Shown here one piece after another: positions 1-12,688 of a stretch of DNA of 64,000 bases. Origin of the DNA: Zopfochytrium polystomum (taxonomy: Eukaryota; Chytridiomycota; Chytridiomycetes; Chytridiales; Chytridiaceae). The stretch's first letter is position 1. Each line of letters opens with the position of its first letter. Location: assembly GCA_025765615.1 (NCBI GenBank), contig JAIVFJ010000070.1, forward strand, positions 1-64,000, written 5' to 3'. Under the pieces are notes generated by a model that was not told the DNA's origin, searched no databases, and was given only the letters and a program-made list of their open reading frames with translations. The position numbers and the translations under genes are program-made.

Positions 1-1389
1 AACAAGCGTACCTGTCATAAAACCGCAAGGATCGGGACCCCTATTATTGCTCCCAGTTCTTTAGTTTCCAAGGCGTTATCAAAGTGTATTTGCAGCTAAC
101 CCGTCTTTATTATTGGGCCTGTTTTTACTGCTTTCGTCTTAACAGTTTCCGTTGTGCCAGGGTTTTCTCAACATATTTTCTTTTTTGGTGACTAACGGAG
201 ACTGCCTGACTGCCCAGGGATGGGGTGCCTGACAGGCCGTACCCCAAGCCTGCCTAATTTATTATTTATTTTTGGCACTTGTACATACACGCATAGGGTT
301 GGGGGGACTAAGAGCATTTGTGGTGGATGCTCCAAGTCAGGGGGTTGACTTGTCAATTTTCTCTCTCTCTGTTTTTGGGCCATTTCTCTTTTTCCTTTTT
401 TCTTCAATCTGATTTCTGTCCTTTGGCACCAATACAGAGTCCCTTCAAATCCATCTGGCTCGCGTCGATGAGGGTAGCGAGAGGTGGTACGCACCCAGGT
501 GAGTACATGGTACCTTCGGGGGCTCCTTTTAAGGGGCCGTGGGTGGGGAATGCAGCTGGCCCCACCACTGACTGTGTGACACTGCTGGCTCTGCGTTGGA
601 GTGAGGATCACAGACACTCGCCTGCCGCGACGACAGTGGTGGTGGTGGCAACGACGACAGCGTTGTCGTCCCCAACCTTCCCATCCCTGCGAGGGTGTTG
701 GTGGCTGCGCTCGGTGCAGCCCCCGACACCTGAGAGTTCGACCTACGAGTGCCTGCCTCGGTCCTATTGCTGTGAGAGTGAGATGTGTGAGTATGAGTGC
801 GATGCGATAAAGCCCGTTGGTCGAGTGATCGTGTCGACACAGCCCAGTGGGGTGCGGCAGGCGTTTCCACATGCGAGATCCCTGCTGGCAACCTTCCGAC
901 CCCTACATAGTTGACTCCCTTCTCTCTCTCCCCCCGTCGCTGGCTAAGACGAGGGCTCCTGCAGCACCGTCCGCGACGAGGGGCGCTAGGTCGCGCCCTG
1001 TCCGTCCTGTCGCTATTAACCGCTCCTATTGTGTTTGAGATTAGGTTCCTGAGATAAAAACCCCCATTTCCCTCTTCTGTCTCTTTATTCTGCGGTTGTG
1101 TTGCGCCCTTGGGAGTGCCCTTCCATTTCCCCTCGCATCAGCCCGCAGCCACGCGGGTAATCGGTGCTCTGGCACCGATCCTTCAGAGGATTGTCCCTCT
1201 GAATGTTCATTCTTTGTGTTTGAGACCCCTGTTAGACAGATCAGTAGGGATACTTCGTGGACTAGGCAAGTAGTAGGGTTGAAACACCCCCTAGACAACA
1301 GCCCAATAAAGTTAGTTTTAGCCTATTATTTGCTTTCCCTCACTCTAGGGCCCAGATTCCAGGGTCAAAGGAGTGAGTATATTCTCACA
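1..1389 (+). repeat. LTR-A copy 1, cut by window start
   Basis: Matches the complete copy at 34766-36217 from about its 54th base to its end. It ends with TTCTCACA, as the other copies end with TAGTCTCACA, and carries AATAAA shortly before the end (about 1304), as expected for the R/U5 part of an LTR. It contains no convincing gene; the open frames here are low-complexity shadows. Whether it is a solo LTR or the 3' LTR of an element lying left of the window cannot be told, because its start is missing. Confidence 0.75.
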
Positions 1390-1397
1390 ACAGAACT

Positions 1398-3485
1398 TTG
1401 ATGTGTGGACAAGCGGTTGCTTTTCCATTTGAATCTGCTGTTGGGGGGGTGATGGGTTCTGCTGGAAGTGGACAGATTTCTTCAGCATTGATTCATCCAG
1501 CAAATTCTGAGGCACAAGTTGGCTCCACTGGTGCTTCTTGCTCTGGAAGTGCTCTCTTGGCTGATGAGAGCTCTGATGGACCTCGTCCTCTTGAGATGAA
1601 TGATGACATTGTGATTGTCAACGCTGAGCAGTTTGAAAGAGACATACCTTGCAGAGGGTGAGCAGTCTACAACCAATCCAGCTGAGTGGGTTGAATCGGT
1701 GACAAAAGCAAGGACATTGCATCCATGCCGTCATCCACATGAGACTGGAACACTGTCAAAACAGTTCGGATCTCAGCGAAACAAGCTACACAGTTTACTC
1801 CAAAGGATGCATTTGATCTTGTTTGGAACGAAGAAGTTCAGAATTTGATTGTGCTTCATACAATCATGAACTGCATCACCCAAAGAATGGAATGTCTGAA
1901 GTGAAAGGAGATGGAGCTGGCTCATTTGGATTGTGCTCAACTGTCTGCAGAAGAACTCAATTGTGAGACTGATGAAGAAGCAGGCTCTGAAGCTGCTGAA
2001 AGTGGTGATGGGGCACGGTTCACAAAAGAGGAGTTTTCAAGATTCATTGGTCTTCTCATCTGGAATGGTGTCAGCCCATCCAATGACTGGGAGGACAAGT
2101 GGAGCACCCATCCTCTTCTCAATCGAAGTACAAGAGAAATTTCAGGCATCTCCAAATCTCGTTTCAAGGCCATTCTGCGGTACTTGCACTTCTGTGATGA
2201 GAGCGAATATCCAGCCTCTCCCACCTGCAGCAAGACCTACAAAGTGGATGAGCTTCTCGATGCTGTTGGGAAGAGTTTTCAAAGTCTCTATGAACTTGGC
2301 CCAAATGTTTCTATTGATGAGATGATGATCTCGTTCAAGGGACGTCTTGGAATCAAGCAGTACTCTCCAAATAAGCCAGTCAAGTGGGCATCAAAATTTG
2401 GGCCTTGGCTGATCCAGAAAGTGGATACATTTACAAATTTGAGGTTTATTCTGGAAAGACTTTGGATGCAGGCTCCCAGTCAGGAGGGGTTAGTGCTGGA
2501 GGACTTGGAGGAAACATCATCCTGTGACTAATGGCTGGACTGGGGGGAGTTTATCGAACACTTCATCAGACAATTACTTTACAAGCATTGAGCTTGCAAA
2601 GGATGATTGGAAAATCTATCTGCGTGGAACAACTCGAATTCATTGAAAAAGCTTTCCTGATAGGGCAAAAGTTGCAAAAAATGCAAAGCAGGGAACTCAC
2701 CAATGGGGGATTCTTCGATATGGTGATGCTCTTATCGCTTGATTGGATTCTCTGATAAGAAGGTCTTCCACATGATCTCCACCTGTGATAGTCACAATCT
2801 CTCCTCAGTTGTTTGATGGAATGAAGAGACAAAGTCAAAAGACTCAGAGGCGTTTGTCCCAAAAGCCTCGCTGTTGTATAACAAGTTCATGGGTGGTGTG
2901 GACAGAGCTGATCAGATGATTGCAACCTGCAGTGTTGCTCATAAAACAAGGACATGGTATCACAGGCTTTTTTACTTTGCATTGGATGCCTGTCTGGTCA
3001 ATGCATGTGTTGTTTACGAAAAGGTGCAGAAATCTGCTGGGCTGTCAGGTGACATTTCCACAAAGGATTTGCGTCTTCAGCTCGCATTGCAACTGTTTGG
3101 AAGGGACCAGTCTGCTGTGAATGCTCAAGTAGCTACTGGTGGTATTGGTGCACTGGCCCCTTGTACCACACAGGCTCAAGCAGGCAAAATCACCCTGGGC
3201 TATCACATTCCAGTTCACTACTATGGGCGTGAATTTTATCCATTTACATTGGAGGATGCACCTCCTGGAACATTGTTGGAGTGTGTTCGATGCCAAGGTT
3301 GCCCTGCAAATCCAGGACAAAGGACTTCGACTATCTGCGCACAATGCCGCATCGGATTTTGTGTTGGAAAGTGTTTCTCTGATCATATTTTTGGCAGCGG
3401 AACTTTTGATATGATCGAAAGAAAGGCGTTTGACAATGCTGAGGGGCAACCTGTCAAAAAAGGAAAGCAAAGGGTATCTTTGTAG
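1398..3485 (+). pseudogene. piggyBac-like transposase, decayed
   Basis: DDE-class cut-and-paste transposase of the piggyBac/PGBD family, broken by frameshifts and stops. Pieces in order: an acidic N-terminal stretch (1398-1661), the core in 1911-2531 with the first catalytic Asp in SIDEMMISFKGRLG, a remnant with HMISTC-DSHNLSS near 2770-2800 in another frame, and 2874-3485 with YNKFMGGVDRADQM, the family's hallmark around the last Asp. The C-terminus keeps a Cys-rich ribbon (CVRCQGC...CAQCRIGFCVGKC) like the piggyBac zinc-binding end. At least three frame changes separate these blocks, so it is not functional. Terminal inverted repeats and TTAA target sites were not identified with certainty. 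Family call strong; exact ends uncertain. Confidence 0.85.
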
Positions 3486-4600
3486 TGGATTTTGCATCCA
3501 TCATGGATACTGTCTATGACCCCCTAAAATCACTTAATTCTTTCAAAATTTTTTGTGGCCAGATTTATCAATAAAAAATTCAAACAAAAAGCAAGATTTT
3601 GAAGCTTAGTCATTTTGCTATGCGCTGTGTGAATTTGGTCTAATTTGGAGAATGCTGGGATTGCTAAAACGACAGTAAGTGACTCCATAACCATTCAAGG
3701 TGCCTCCTACATAATGGACCAAATCTTCATCAAAACTCAATTAAAGGAGCAAACAGCCAGCATCATCAGAGAGCCCTTATCCAAAACAGTCTTTGTTACC
3801 AAGTAAGTAAGTAAGTAGTTGTGTATCTTTGTTTTTGCAAGTGTGGTGCAAGTTGCAAAACATCCAAATGTGTCACATTTTTCGTCGTTTTTCCAACTTT
3901 TGCTCAACAGAATCATCATAGAAGAAAATTGGAGCCATAGTCACTTAAGCCATTTTATTTCATGTCCATTTTCGGAGTAGTACGCAAATTTTGAAAGACT
4001 TTGGTGCAGTTTTTACATCAGTCCACTAATAGGAGAAACGGCGTGCCACCATTGGCACAGCTGCAGTTTTGTTGCAATTAATATTTTGTCTAGATTGGGT
4101 AAAACATGGTGAAAAGGTACCAACAGAAAGCCCTTTCAACTCTGAACATGCTGGTTCTAGTTTCATCACAAAAGTCGCATCAGTGCAAAATTTAGGTATG
4201 GGACAACTTTGAGGGAAGTACTATTTGCGTGCACACTAGGAAAACTGATGACGGCAGTGTGAATTGATGTGTTTCTTTTGGTTCCCTTCGTCCTTGAAGC
4301 GGCTGGAAGAGCCTCAGCCAGTCCCAAAATCGTGACGAAAGAACAGAGGTTAAGGGTTCGGCAAGAGAAAATCACAAGAGGATACTAGAAAACTGCTCAA
4401 GTTGGAGCGGAGCGAAAACAAGCGACTGGTTACGACAACAAGAGAAAGAAAGACAAGCAAGAGTGACCTTTAGAAGCCAAAGAGACGAAAATGAAACAGT
4501 CGAACAGGTGGAATATCAAATCAGCAGACAACCAGGGAAAAGCTGGGAAAGAAGGCCAGTGTTCTGAACAGAAGCAGTGGGGCCATTATCATTACTCGCT
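3486..4600. other. Intergenic, AT-rich
   Basis: Holds the 3' flank of the dead piggyBac copy and the 3' flank of ATP-citrate lyase. Small open frames have no recognisable content. Short repeats such as GTAAGTAAGTAAGTAG near 3801 are present. Nothing else supported. Confidence 0.6.
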
Positions 4601-7600
4601 TTACACCGACGACGCGCCGCGCTCAACAGTCACCTTGCCCTCAACCATCGTCCGGCCAGAAGTTTCGATCTGCTCCGATGGCAGGAGGTACGAAATATCA
4701 TCCCAAGGGTGGCGGTACAGACCCTGCTTCAGCCGCTTCTGGTCAAGGTAGTGACCAATAAAACCAATGGATCGGCCAAGGACGAAAAGCCCGTTCAAAG
4801 TGCCGATCTGAATGTACTCTTCCGACTCTTCCGGGGAGAACGCTCCACAGCCACGAAGCAGGTCCACAAACGCAACACCGATGGCACCATCGACATTTAA
4901 AATCAGATTATCCTTTTTGCTGGTTGTGATTTTCTCGACTTCCAAAGCATATTTCAGCGTTTCGCATGAAGGGAAGTGCTTGAAAACGAACTCTTTCACG
5001 ATGGAGACACGGAGATCAGGGTTCGTGCGAGACTTGATCTTATGGCCGATGCCCAGAATAAGCTGGTGCTTCTTGCGCATGGAGTCGACAAATTCCTGCG
5101 GCGATAGTCCTTTGTCGTAAGCAGCTGAGAAAGTCTGCGCGGCGCCGTCTAGTGCCCCACCGAATCTTTCGCCGATAGTGAGGAGACCAGACACAAGGGA
5201 ACTGACTAAGTCGCGGCCGGCGCGAGCTGTGACAATGGTGTTGTGGGCGCCCGATACCGCAGGACCGTGATCAGCTGTCAACATCAGCACCATTTCAATG
5301 AATTTGGCAGCATAGGGAGGAAGGCGCCTCTTGAACCACAACAAGGAGAGCACACCGCCAATGCCAATATCGTCCTTGAAAACTTCCGAGATAGCCATGC
5401 CTGCGTACAAAAGTTCTTGGCCACGGTCATCGCAAATTGTGGAAATGAACGAAGCCGGCTTCCGGATGAGACCGAGCTCCTGCGCCCACTGGTAGTCAAT
5501 CGGAACCTTCGGCGGGTCTGGCTCTGGGCGAACAATCACAATTCCTTCCGACACGAGCTTTGTGAAGACTTGAGTCAGAAGGGAAGGTAGGTCTTCGAAA
5601 GTTGCCGGCACGTGGACGCCAGCATCGCGAAGGGCCGAGTTCTTCGCCTCAGCGGTCTCCATGTCCGAGTTGGCGAAAGAGCCAGCGTGACCAAATTGCA
5701 CGTCAGTTGTGAACATCTTCGCACAGGTTCCAATGCACCACGCAACAACCGGCTTCTTGATACGGCCGTCCTTGACGGCTTTCGCCACCTCGTACTCCTC
5801 CACACCACCAACTTCACCGAGCAGAACGAGGATTTTGACGGCGGGGTCGGTTTCATAACGTAACATGTGGTCAATGAAGGTGGACCCAGGGTATCGGTCT
5901 CCTCCGATGGCAACACCTTCCGCTACGCCATCCGTGGAGCGAGAAATGATGTTGTTCAACTCGTTTGACATACCACCCGACTTTGACACGTAGGCGACGG
6001 AGCCAGGCCGGTAGAGTAGGGACGAGACGATGTTGTCCATCATGCCGCCAGTGTTCCCGATCTTGAAGCAACCCGGTTTGATTCCACCTAAAAACAACAA
6101 ATTTAGCTCCCGTGAAGTCGCCAAAATGAAACGAATAGCGTGGCTGCTCACCGACGGTGGCAGGGCCAATTATCAGGACCCCCTTCTCCTTCGCAGAGTG
6201 CAGGAGCTGTCTTGCGCGCTTCTCGGGGACACCTTCGGCAATGATTGCGATCGTCTTCAGCTGAGGGAATTTCAAAAGCTCATTCGTACTGTCGTAAACG
6301 CTGCGGAATGAAGCAAAGTTGACCACAACATCGACATCGGGGAACTTGGCAACGGCCTCTTCGATAGATGTGTACACAGGGAGCAGAGTTTCCTTTGTTC
6401 CCCAGTAAAACTTCTGCACGTGGTGACCACCGAAGGGGTAGATCATGCACGCTACCGACGGGGCGTCGCGCTTGCACATATAGTCAAAGTCAAGCATACC
6501 CTGAACGGCGCGAGGCTGCATGCCGTAGATGAACGAGCGAGTGTCTTTCGTGAAAGTGACGTTGCGTGGAGTATCGACCTCCATTTCTGAAGGAGCGGAG
6601 TGGTTGACCTTCCCGTTAGCGGCGGCAGCGGCGGCAGCTGATGCACCGACGCTTGGGACCCTAGGTGCGGGCATTGACATAGACATGAGGTCGTTTCCGC
6701 CAGCAAGAGGGCCAGAGCTGGGGTGAGACACGTACGACTCTCCTTTCAGAGCGAGGGGAACGATGCCAGTGACGTGCATTTCAGGACCGAAAACCTTCAT
6801 GTCCAGCTGGAGTTGCTCGCCGACAGCTTTGATAAGACGAAGGCCTTCTTGGTAGTTTGGGCCAGCACGACGAACAAAAATCTTGACCTTGTGCGTGAGG
6901 AGTGGCTTCTGGAAGTCTCGGAGGGCTCGAATGATACCCTTGAAAGTGGCCGCGACGTTGGTGAAGTTTGCGATACCACCGCCAATGAAAAGGAACTTTC
7001 CGTCCGGGTGCGGTGAGCCACGGGTCATAAGGTCCAGAATAGTCTTGCCATATTCGTAGGTCTGCGACTCCGAGGGCGCGCCGGAGTACTCACCGTAGTT
7101 GGCAAGCTCATCCGCAAAGCCATGGGCAGCAATCGCGTCGGCGTAGACGACTGAAGCACCTCCACCAGCAACCATCGTCCAGATGCGTCCGGCAGGATTG
7201 AGAACGGTAAGCTTCAAAGAAGCACCCGTCTTAGCGTCCAGGTCGGCGATATAAGACTCCTCCTTCGTCATCTCACGGCCGAACGGGGCAGGGAAGTCCA
7301 TCGCGCCAGATAAGGCGGGTGCGCCAGGGACTACGGGGGCCGCGTGACGAGCCAGAGTCCATTTCTTACCGGCCTCGAATTCGGCAGTCTGATCCAGTTT
7401 TGCGGCCAGATCCAGGTAAAACACTCGGCCATCGGTGACAACAAGTGGGTTTATCTCAAGGTACGTGAACTGCAAGTCGGTATAGACGGCGTAGAGGCGG
7501 GTGATGAATTCCACCAAAATCGGGTGGCTCTCCTGCTTGACGTGGCAGAGCAGACCACTTTCAATGTCGCTGGCCGAAGGAAGCGGCTTGTTCACGGGAA

Positions 7601-8243
7601 CCAGGAGCTTCAGAGCCTTCGCGTCGACATCACCGACATCGACACCACCCTCATGAGTGAAGAAAATCATGTCACCGTCGCGAACGGACTGAATGCAGAC
7701 GTAAAACTCGGAATCCTGGGAGTGCGGCACGAACGGCTCAACGAGGAATGTGTGGAGGAGGCCAGACGTGCGTTCAAGTTTGAACGACTTGCCAGCCCGC
7801 GCACGTATCCAGTCCTTCGCGCCCGTCCAGTCGACGTTGATGCCGAGCAAGCCATTCTTTCCCCTTCGCTTGATGAGTTGGTCCGGCTTTGCGACAAGCT
7901 TTTCGGTGGCGAGCCAGGGGTGAGCGAGTTCAACCGCGTTAAACACGTCCTCGACGTGCACGGCGAAGTTGCGCGACTTCGCGGCAGCGTCGGCTTCCGA
8001 ATCGGTTGGAAGGGGAAGGAGGGAGTTATCGAACGCGATGTGGGCCATGCGGGTGGGGGGCAGGAAGGCCAGGGAAGGAGTCGTCGAGGCGTCGGGAACG
8101 ACGGCAGCACCACTGACGGTAAGGCGCGGGAGCCAGTAAGCAAGCAGCTGCTTGCCATCGTATTCACGGATAGCCTGCAAGAGAGTTTTTTGTCAGTGGT
8201 GGAACGGTGGGCTGTGGGTTGTTTCGCGTACCTTAGCGGACAT
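4601..8243 (-). CDS. ACLY: ATP-citrate lyase, single fused polypeptide
   Basis: Cytosolic enzyme that makes acetyl-CoA and oxaloacetate from citrate, CoA and ATP, feeding lipid synthesis and protein acetylation. Three exons: 8243-8232 (12 nt, coding only MSAK), 8174-6152 and 6087-4601, with introns of 57 bp (GTACGC..CAG) and 64 bp (GTGAGC..TAG). The joins restore [12 protein letters not shown] and [20 protein letters not shown], both typical of the family. The product is 1,173 residues, close to animal ACLY. Order: ATP-grasp/CoA-binding half, a low-complexity Ala-rich linker (about residues 500-545), the CoA ligase part with the phosphohistidine motif FGHAGS near residue 811, and a citrate-synthase-like C-terminus with GIGHKIKS near residue 1024. 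The fused form resembles animals, basidiomycetes and early fungi, not the two-gene Ascomycota form. All key motifs intact. Confidence 0.96.
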
Positions 8244-8645
8244 TTTGTGTGAGTGTAAGGGGGCTTTTAGCGGCTGTGTGTGTGTGTGTGTGTTTGTGTG
8301 GGTATGTATGAAGTGCTATCAGGACAGAGACGGCTGCGCCTCGGGGAGAGAGAAAGAGTGAGGGAGTAAGGAAGGAAAAGGGGGTAGAACAGAAGAGTGG
8401 TTGTACTGTCGGACCACGATGAGTTTGTTTATATAGCCTCGGGGAGGGGTCCGAACCGAGAGGGAAACAGGCGGAGGCGGACAGAGAGGGCGCTGTGCTT
8501 GGACAAACAACCGCAAGCGAGATCTTCAACACAGAGATCAAGATTGAGGATAAACGGACAAAAGTCTCTCCCTCTCTCTCGCTAGCGGTCTCTCTGTTTC
8601 ACCCGACAAATGGGATGGTCCTTGTTTTTCCGGTCCAGGAATTAC

Positions 8646-8739
<94 letters not shown>

Positions 8740-9481
8740 CCCCCCCCCCCCCTCTCTCTCTCTCTCTCTTCACATACACTCTCTCGCTCATGAACCACGC
8801 CACCAACCAACCACTAACAACGCGGACCTTTTTTTCATTTCAGGTCGAATGATGAACCCCCCCCTGTCTGTCTGTCTGTCACTCTCTCTCATTTCCCAAT
8901 TGCCCACTAAAAAGCTGATCACCCACTAAAAACTGATCACTATCCAACAAAAACGAAAAAAAAAGAACCACTCCATCATGAGACCCTCCATTTTTCCTTT
9001 CTTCCCTGGATGGATCGACCAGCCTTGTCATGCGCAAGTGATAACCAGCGCCGCAATAGCCAGAGATAATCACGATGTTGAGTGATAATAATGGGCACAA
9101 CATTTGCGATCCTGATACTTTCGCCCGATCTTGCGCGAATCTAACTACTCGCTACAACTTTTGGAAGACAGCGTATGGTGGGGCACCTGCTGCAAAGCGC
9201 ACTCATCTCCACTGCTTTGAGGACCTCGCATCGCTAAATATTCCGGTCGCTGGGACAGAGGGTGATGTTTTGGTCTGCGGGGAAGGAGGACGGCGAGCGG
9301 CGTGGGGCTTGGGGTCAGCGGCGTGGGTTGCAACCGCGACGGCTGTCCATCAACTTGGAAGGATTTCAAGTGGCAAAACAGTTTGCCCACATTACGGAGG
9401 TATATTACGGACCACGCGACGCCACCCTTTTTTTTTTTTTCTTTTGTAAATATTTAGTACTGCTCAGATTGATTCAAAGGG
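8244..9481. other. Intergenic between ACLY and ATG12, with microsatellites
   Basis: Divergent promoter region. It holds a (TG)n tract at about 8276-8300, a long CT tract at 8644-8769, and A/T-rich stretches. The long SLSLSL/ERERER open frames here come from the CT repeat and are not genes. A T-run at 9429-9441 lies shortly before the ATG12 start. Confidence 0.7.
8644..8769. repeat. (CT)n microsatellite
   Basis: About 125 bp of almost pure CT dinucleotides, broken by a TATC near 8663 and a C-run at about 8741-8751. It sits 0.4 kb upstream of the ACLY start and could act as a pyrimidine-rich promoter tract, but nothing shows this directly. Confidence 0.97.
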
Positions 9482-10181
9482 ATGAGCACTGCCACCCCGC
9501 CAGCCGACAAAGCTTCGGGGAAAGGTTCGGGCGTAATCGCCAAACACTCCCTCCAACCATATTTCGTTTTCCATGACCGATCTCCAACGCCCAACTACTG
9601 GAAGGGAGATCGGCGAATGTTGATCGGCGATCGTGGCATTTGACGCCATCAAAATTGAGCGGCTAGAGGAGGCGGTTGCGCCGTACCCCGGAGACCATTT
9701 GCGCGCAAAACAAACAAAAAAAAAAAATACTAAGTATAATCGTGCTGTTAGTGCTAGTTCGATTTAAGGCGACGGGGAGCGCACCGATCCTCAAGCAAAC
9801 CGTTTTTCGGATCACTGCCACGCAAAAATTCCAAACCGTCATCTCCTTTCTAAGGAAGGAACTCAACATGCCTGCGGCCGACCCTCTGGTGAGTCCAGTT
9901 TTTTTTTTTTTGATTTTTTTTTCTGGGAGGGTGGCTTTGATTGTCGGTGGTTCCACCAAGAGCTGAGCAATGTTACCCTTGCTCAATCCTAGTTTCTGTA
10001 CGTCAATAGCTCGTTTGCCCCAGCACCAGACGAAACCGTTCACAACCTATTCAAGGTGGGTGTTCGGTGATTTTTGCCATCAGTGTTGATAACTTCTTCG
10101 ACGGAACTGTTTTATTGCCAGAATTTTGGGATTGACGGCAACTTGATTGTGAACTATTCAACAACTGCCGCATGGGGTTAG
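9482..10181 (+). CDS. ATG12: Ubiquitin-like autophagy protein ATG12
   Basis: ATG12 is the ubiquitin-fold modifier conjugated to ATG5; the conjugate promotes ATG8 lipidation on autophagosome membranes. Four exons proposed: 9482-9524, 9752-9888, 9993-10055 and 10122-10181 (303 nt, 100 residues). The last three are secure: they give VRFKATGSAPILKQ, then FLYVNSSFAPAPDETVHNLF, then NFGIDGNLIVNYSTTAAWG, ending in the conjugating Gly followed directly by TAG. Donors are GTGAGT and GTGGGT. The first exon is inferred: its phase fits, and a TACTAAG branch-like site lies at 9728-9734 before the TTAG acceptor at 9751, but its donor (GTTCGG) is weak. At 100 residues the protein is short for ATG12, lacking most of the variable N-terminus. 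Function secure, 5' end less so. Confidence 0.88.
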
Positions 10182-10960
10182 ACGAAGTGGTCCTTGGGCA
10201 GCAAACCACCAATCTCTTGAGTTTCCTTCCATCTGCATCCCCTTGTGCTGGGTCGACGATCTTATTGCACGAGTTGAATAGAAGAAGTGTATGACGGTTA
10301 CAGAATTTTTCTTGCGGCGCTCTCTGCGCAAAAAGTTGCTATGAGAGCTACTACCGAACGGACGATGACCGGTGTCACTGCAAGCGCGGCAAGGCACGCG
10401 ACTACTACGGCAATGCTGGAGTGAGGGACGATGCCTAGGTATGTGGACTCAAGGACTGGAAGTCGTGTCGTTGGTGTGAGCGAACAAATGAGGGGTGTCG
10501 CAACCCACTGAGCTGGTAGTCGTGCCGGCCAGGCGCTCCGCCTGAAGCAGAGGGCACTCGAACTCCCGAGGGAACGACGATAATTTGGACCGTTCCCTGA
10601 TCAAAACGAATTGAGAAGAAACGTCCGAAATAGTTTGGTGAGGCCACAAGATGTGGGGTTGGGACGTGAAGAGAGGATGGCGGGGAGTCTCACCTTCTCC
10701 GTGTCCACCTCAAATCGGTAGTCGGCCGGCGTCTTTTGTTGGTGCCCAAATTGAAGTCATTCCATCAGGGTTAACGATCAAAAATAATAAAAGAGACGAG
10801 CGTACCGAAGCGGGCCAACAAACACGCATCTCATACTGCGATCCAGGGGGTGTGAGACCGCGAAGGATGGCTGTCTGGTTGCCGCTGAGGCGCGCGACAG
10901 CAAAGGGTGGCCGGAGGCAAGTCAAATCGGGAGGGCACAACTGCGATCCAGCAGATCCCG
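10182..10960. other. Intergenic between convergent genes
   Basis: Lies between the 3' ends of ATG12 and the minus-strand membrane-protein gene. Short open frames on both strands show no recognisable domain. A Cys-rich frame at about 10330-10438 was seen but has no supporting context. Confidence 0.5.
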
Positions 10961-12260
10961 TCAGCGACGAGTAGGGTGCGCGTACGAAGGTTTTCTCGAC
11001 ATTTGCCACCGACCGCGACGTGAGCAGTGCAAGGGTGAGGGCGACTGCCAGAAAAGCGTCGCAGAGAAGCTCACAACCCCTCCGCCGTCTGGGACCCCGT
11101 GCCGGCGTTTGGGGGTTGACCATTGATTGAAGCAAGAAAGGAAAAAATCATATGGCCACGGAAACGAGGTGATGAGCCGCCCTCTATCTTCCTCGCGGTC
11201 GTGTTCGTAGTCCCTCCCGTCATTACGTCCTGCTCCTACATCATCGATTTCTTCGTTCCCATCATTGTCCGCCCCATCCTCTTCTGCGTCTGCTGCTACC
11301 CAGACGCCGCCGCCTTGAGCCGGAGCACGTCCTTCTTCAACCGCCCTCGCACCTGGATGGTTTACATCCGCCGTCAGAGGTCCCTCACTTGCCAGTGGAG
11401 AGAGGGGCGAAATGCGCCGACGGACAGACCTTCCATTTGGCTGGTGGAACAGGCGCTCCAGTGGAGCATCCACCACTACCTCTGGCACTCGAAATGGGTC
11501 TTCGCCCTCTTCATCCTCCTGGCCTGGTTCGCCCTCGGCGCTTAAAAAGCTTGCACCTTCGTCCAACACTGCTGCCCGGGCTCTCAGATTCTCCGCGGAC
11601 GCCGTCAGGGTCCCAGTTGTGGCTGCGATGCGAGGTTGGTTGCCGCCCTGCTGGCTTGGACCGCCGGCGGCACTGTATCTGTTCGCCAAATCAGCATCGC
11701 TGGCAGCCCCTTCAACGCGGCGAGGGGATGCATTGCTACTCGCGTCGCCTCTACCGATAAATGCAGCAGCCGAGCCAGTATGACCGGTGGCTGCCTCAAA
11801 AAATCCAATTCCTAGACCGAAGCCATTGGAGCGTTGTTCCGCACCGATCATCGAATCCGATCCTGTAGCAGGCCGTCCAGACGTGGACACTGCCGCGGCT
11901 GTAGCTGCGTTGGCAGCGCGACGGGCGTCGGCGCGCTTTTGGCGAATGAGGGACCGGGCCGTTCCTGGCGGTGCCTCCACAAGAGACGATTGCATAACTA
12001 ATGCTCGGACGAGCTGAAGCATTGTAATCACAAGATCCATACACATCAGGAATCGACGGGAGGTTCGGTGTGCTTGTGTTACGAGCGGATTTGTTTGTCC
12101 GTTGATCAGTCGCTCAATCCGTTACGCCAAAGGACTCACACTGGCCGAAAAAGTCGATGATCAGAGAGGGAGGCTCCGGCACAGCAAAATGCTTGACGAT
12201 GAACACAACATTGATGCCGAGAATGTAGAGGAAAGTTCTTCTTAGTGACTTTGAAACCAT
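10961..12260 (-). CDS. Putative small membrane protein, possibly DUF1746-like
   Basis: Two exons proposed: 12260-12140 and 12072-10961, with a 67-bp intron (GTGAGT..AAG) whose join keeps phase and gives DFFGQ-S-HRTSRRFLMCMDL. The product would have about 410 residues. The first exon encodes a hydrophobic segment (FLYILGINVVFIV) and the second opens with another (MCMDLVITMLQLVRALVMQ), so two membrane spans are likely at the N-terminus. The rest is Ala/Ser/Gly-rich and acidic (EEDGADNDGNEEIDD near residues 300-320), with no known fold. The last 70 residues look like non-coding sequence and a further intron is possible. The resemblance to fungal DUF1746 membrane proteins rests on the paired helices and Arg-rich loop only. 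It shares a 428-bp divergent promoter with UPF3. Confidence 0.5.
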
Positions 12261-12688
12261 CGTTGCAGACTGTGGCTGGGAAAGGAAATTCGGTGAGTTA
12301 GTTGAGCTTCGAGGACGAAGTAGGTGGTCCAGATCGGTGGGGAGAGAAATGCCAGCAGCGATTGATCTCAACAAGGGTGGGAAAGCAATCAATCTCACTA
12401 GTTGCGTAAGGGCGCGCAGGATAAGTGCGAACAGACTGCAGTCCATTAAGTACACATATACAAAGTGCACGTAGAGTACGTGATCGAGCGAGCCTGGAGC
12501 GGCAAAACGCACTTTGTTAAACATTACAGCATAGTGAAGGACGCCCAGAACCTCCACCTCCCCACGATTGGCCGCGTCTCCTTCTCTCTGGCTGCGTTCC
12601 AACGCAGCTGGTCCTTTACCGATGATCTTGCGATGACCCCTCATCCGTTGGGTGGTAATTGGCGAATATTTTTCTTTTGCAAATCCCA
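12261..12688. promoter_or_regulatory. Divergent promoter region
   Basis: The 428 bp between the minus-strand membrane-protein gene and UPF3 must hold both promoters, unless an untranslated 5' exon lies here. No clear TATA box or other element was identified. Confidence 0.4.

Noticed and set aside
8538..8929. Long open frames rich in Ser-Leu or Glu-Arg
   Set aside because: They are translations of a CT microsatellite and have no gene features.
10330..10438. Small Cys-rich frame ending at a TAG
   Set aside because: No start, domain or neighbouring exon could be supported.
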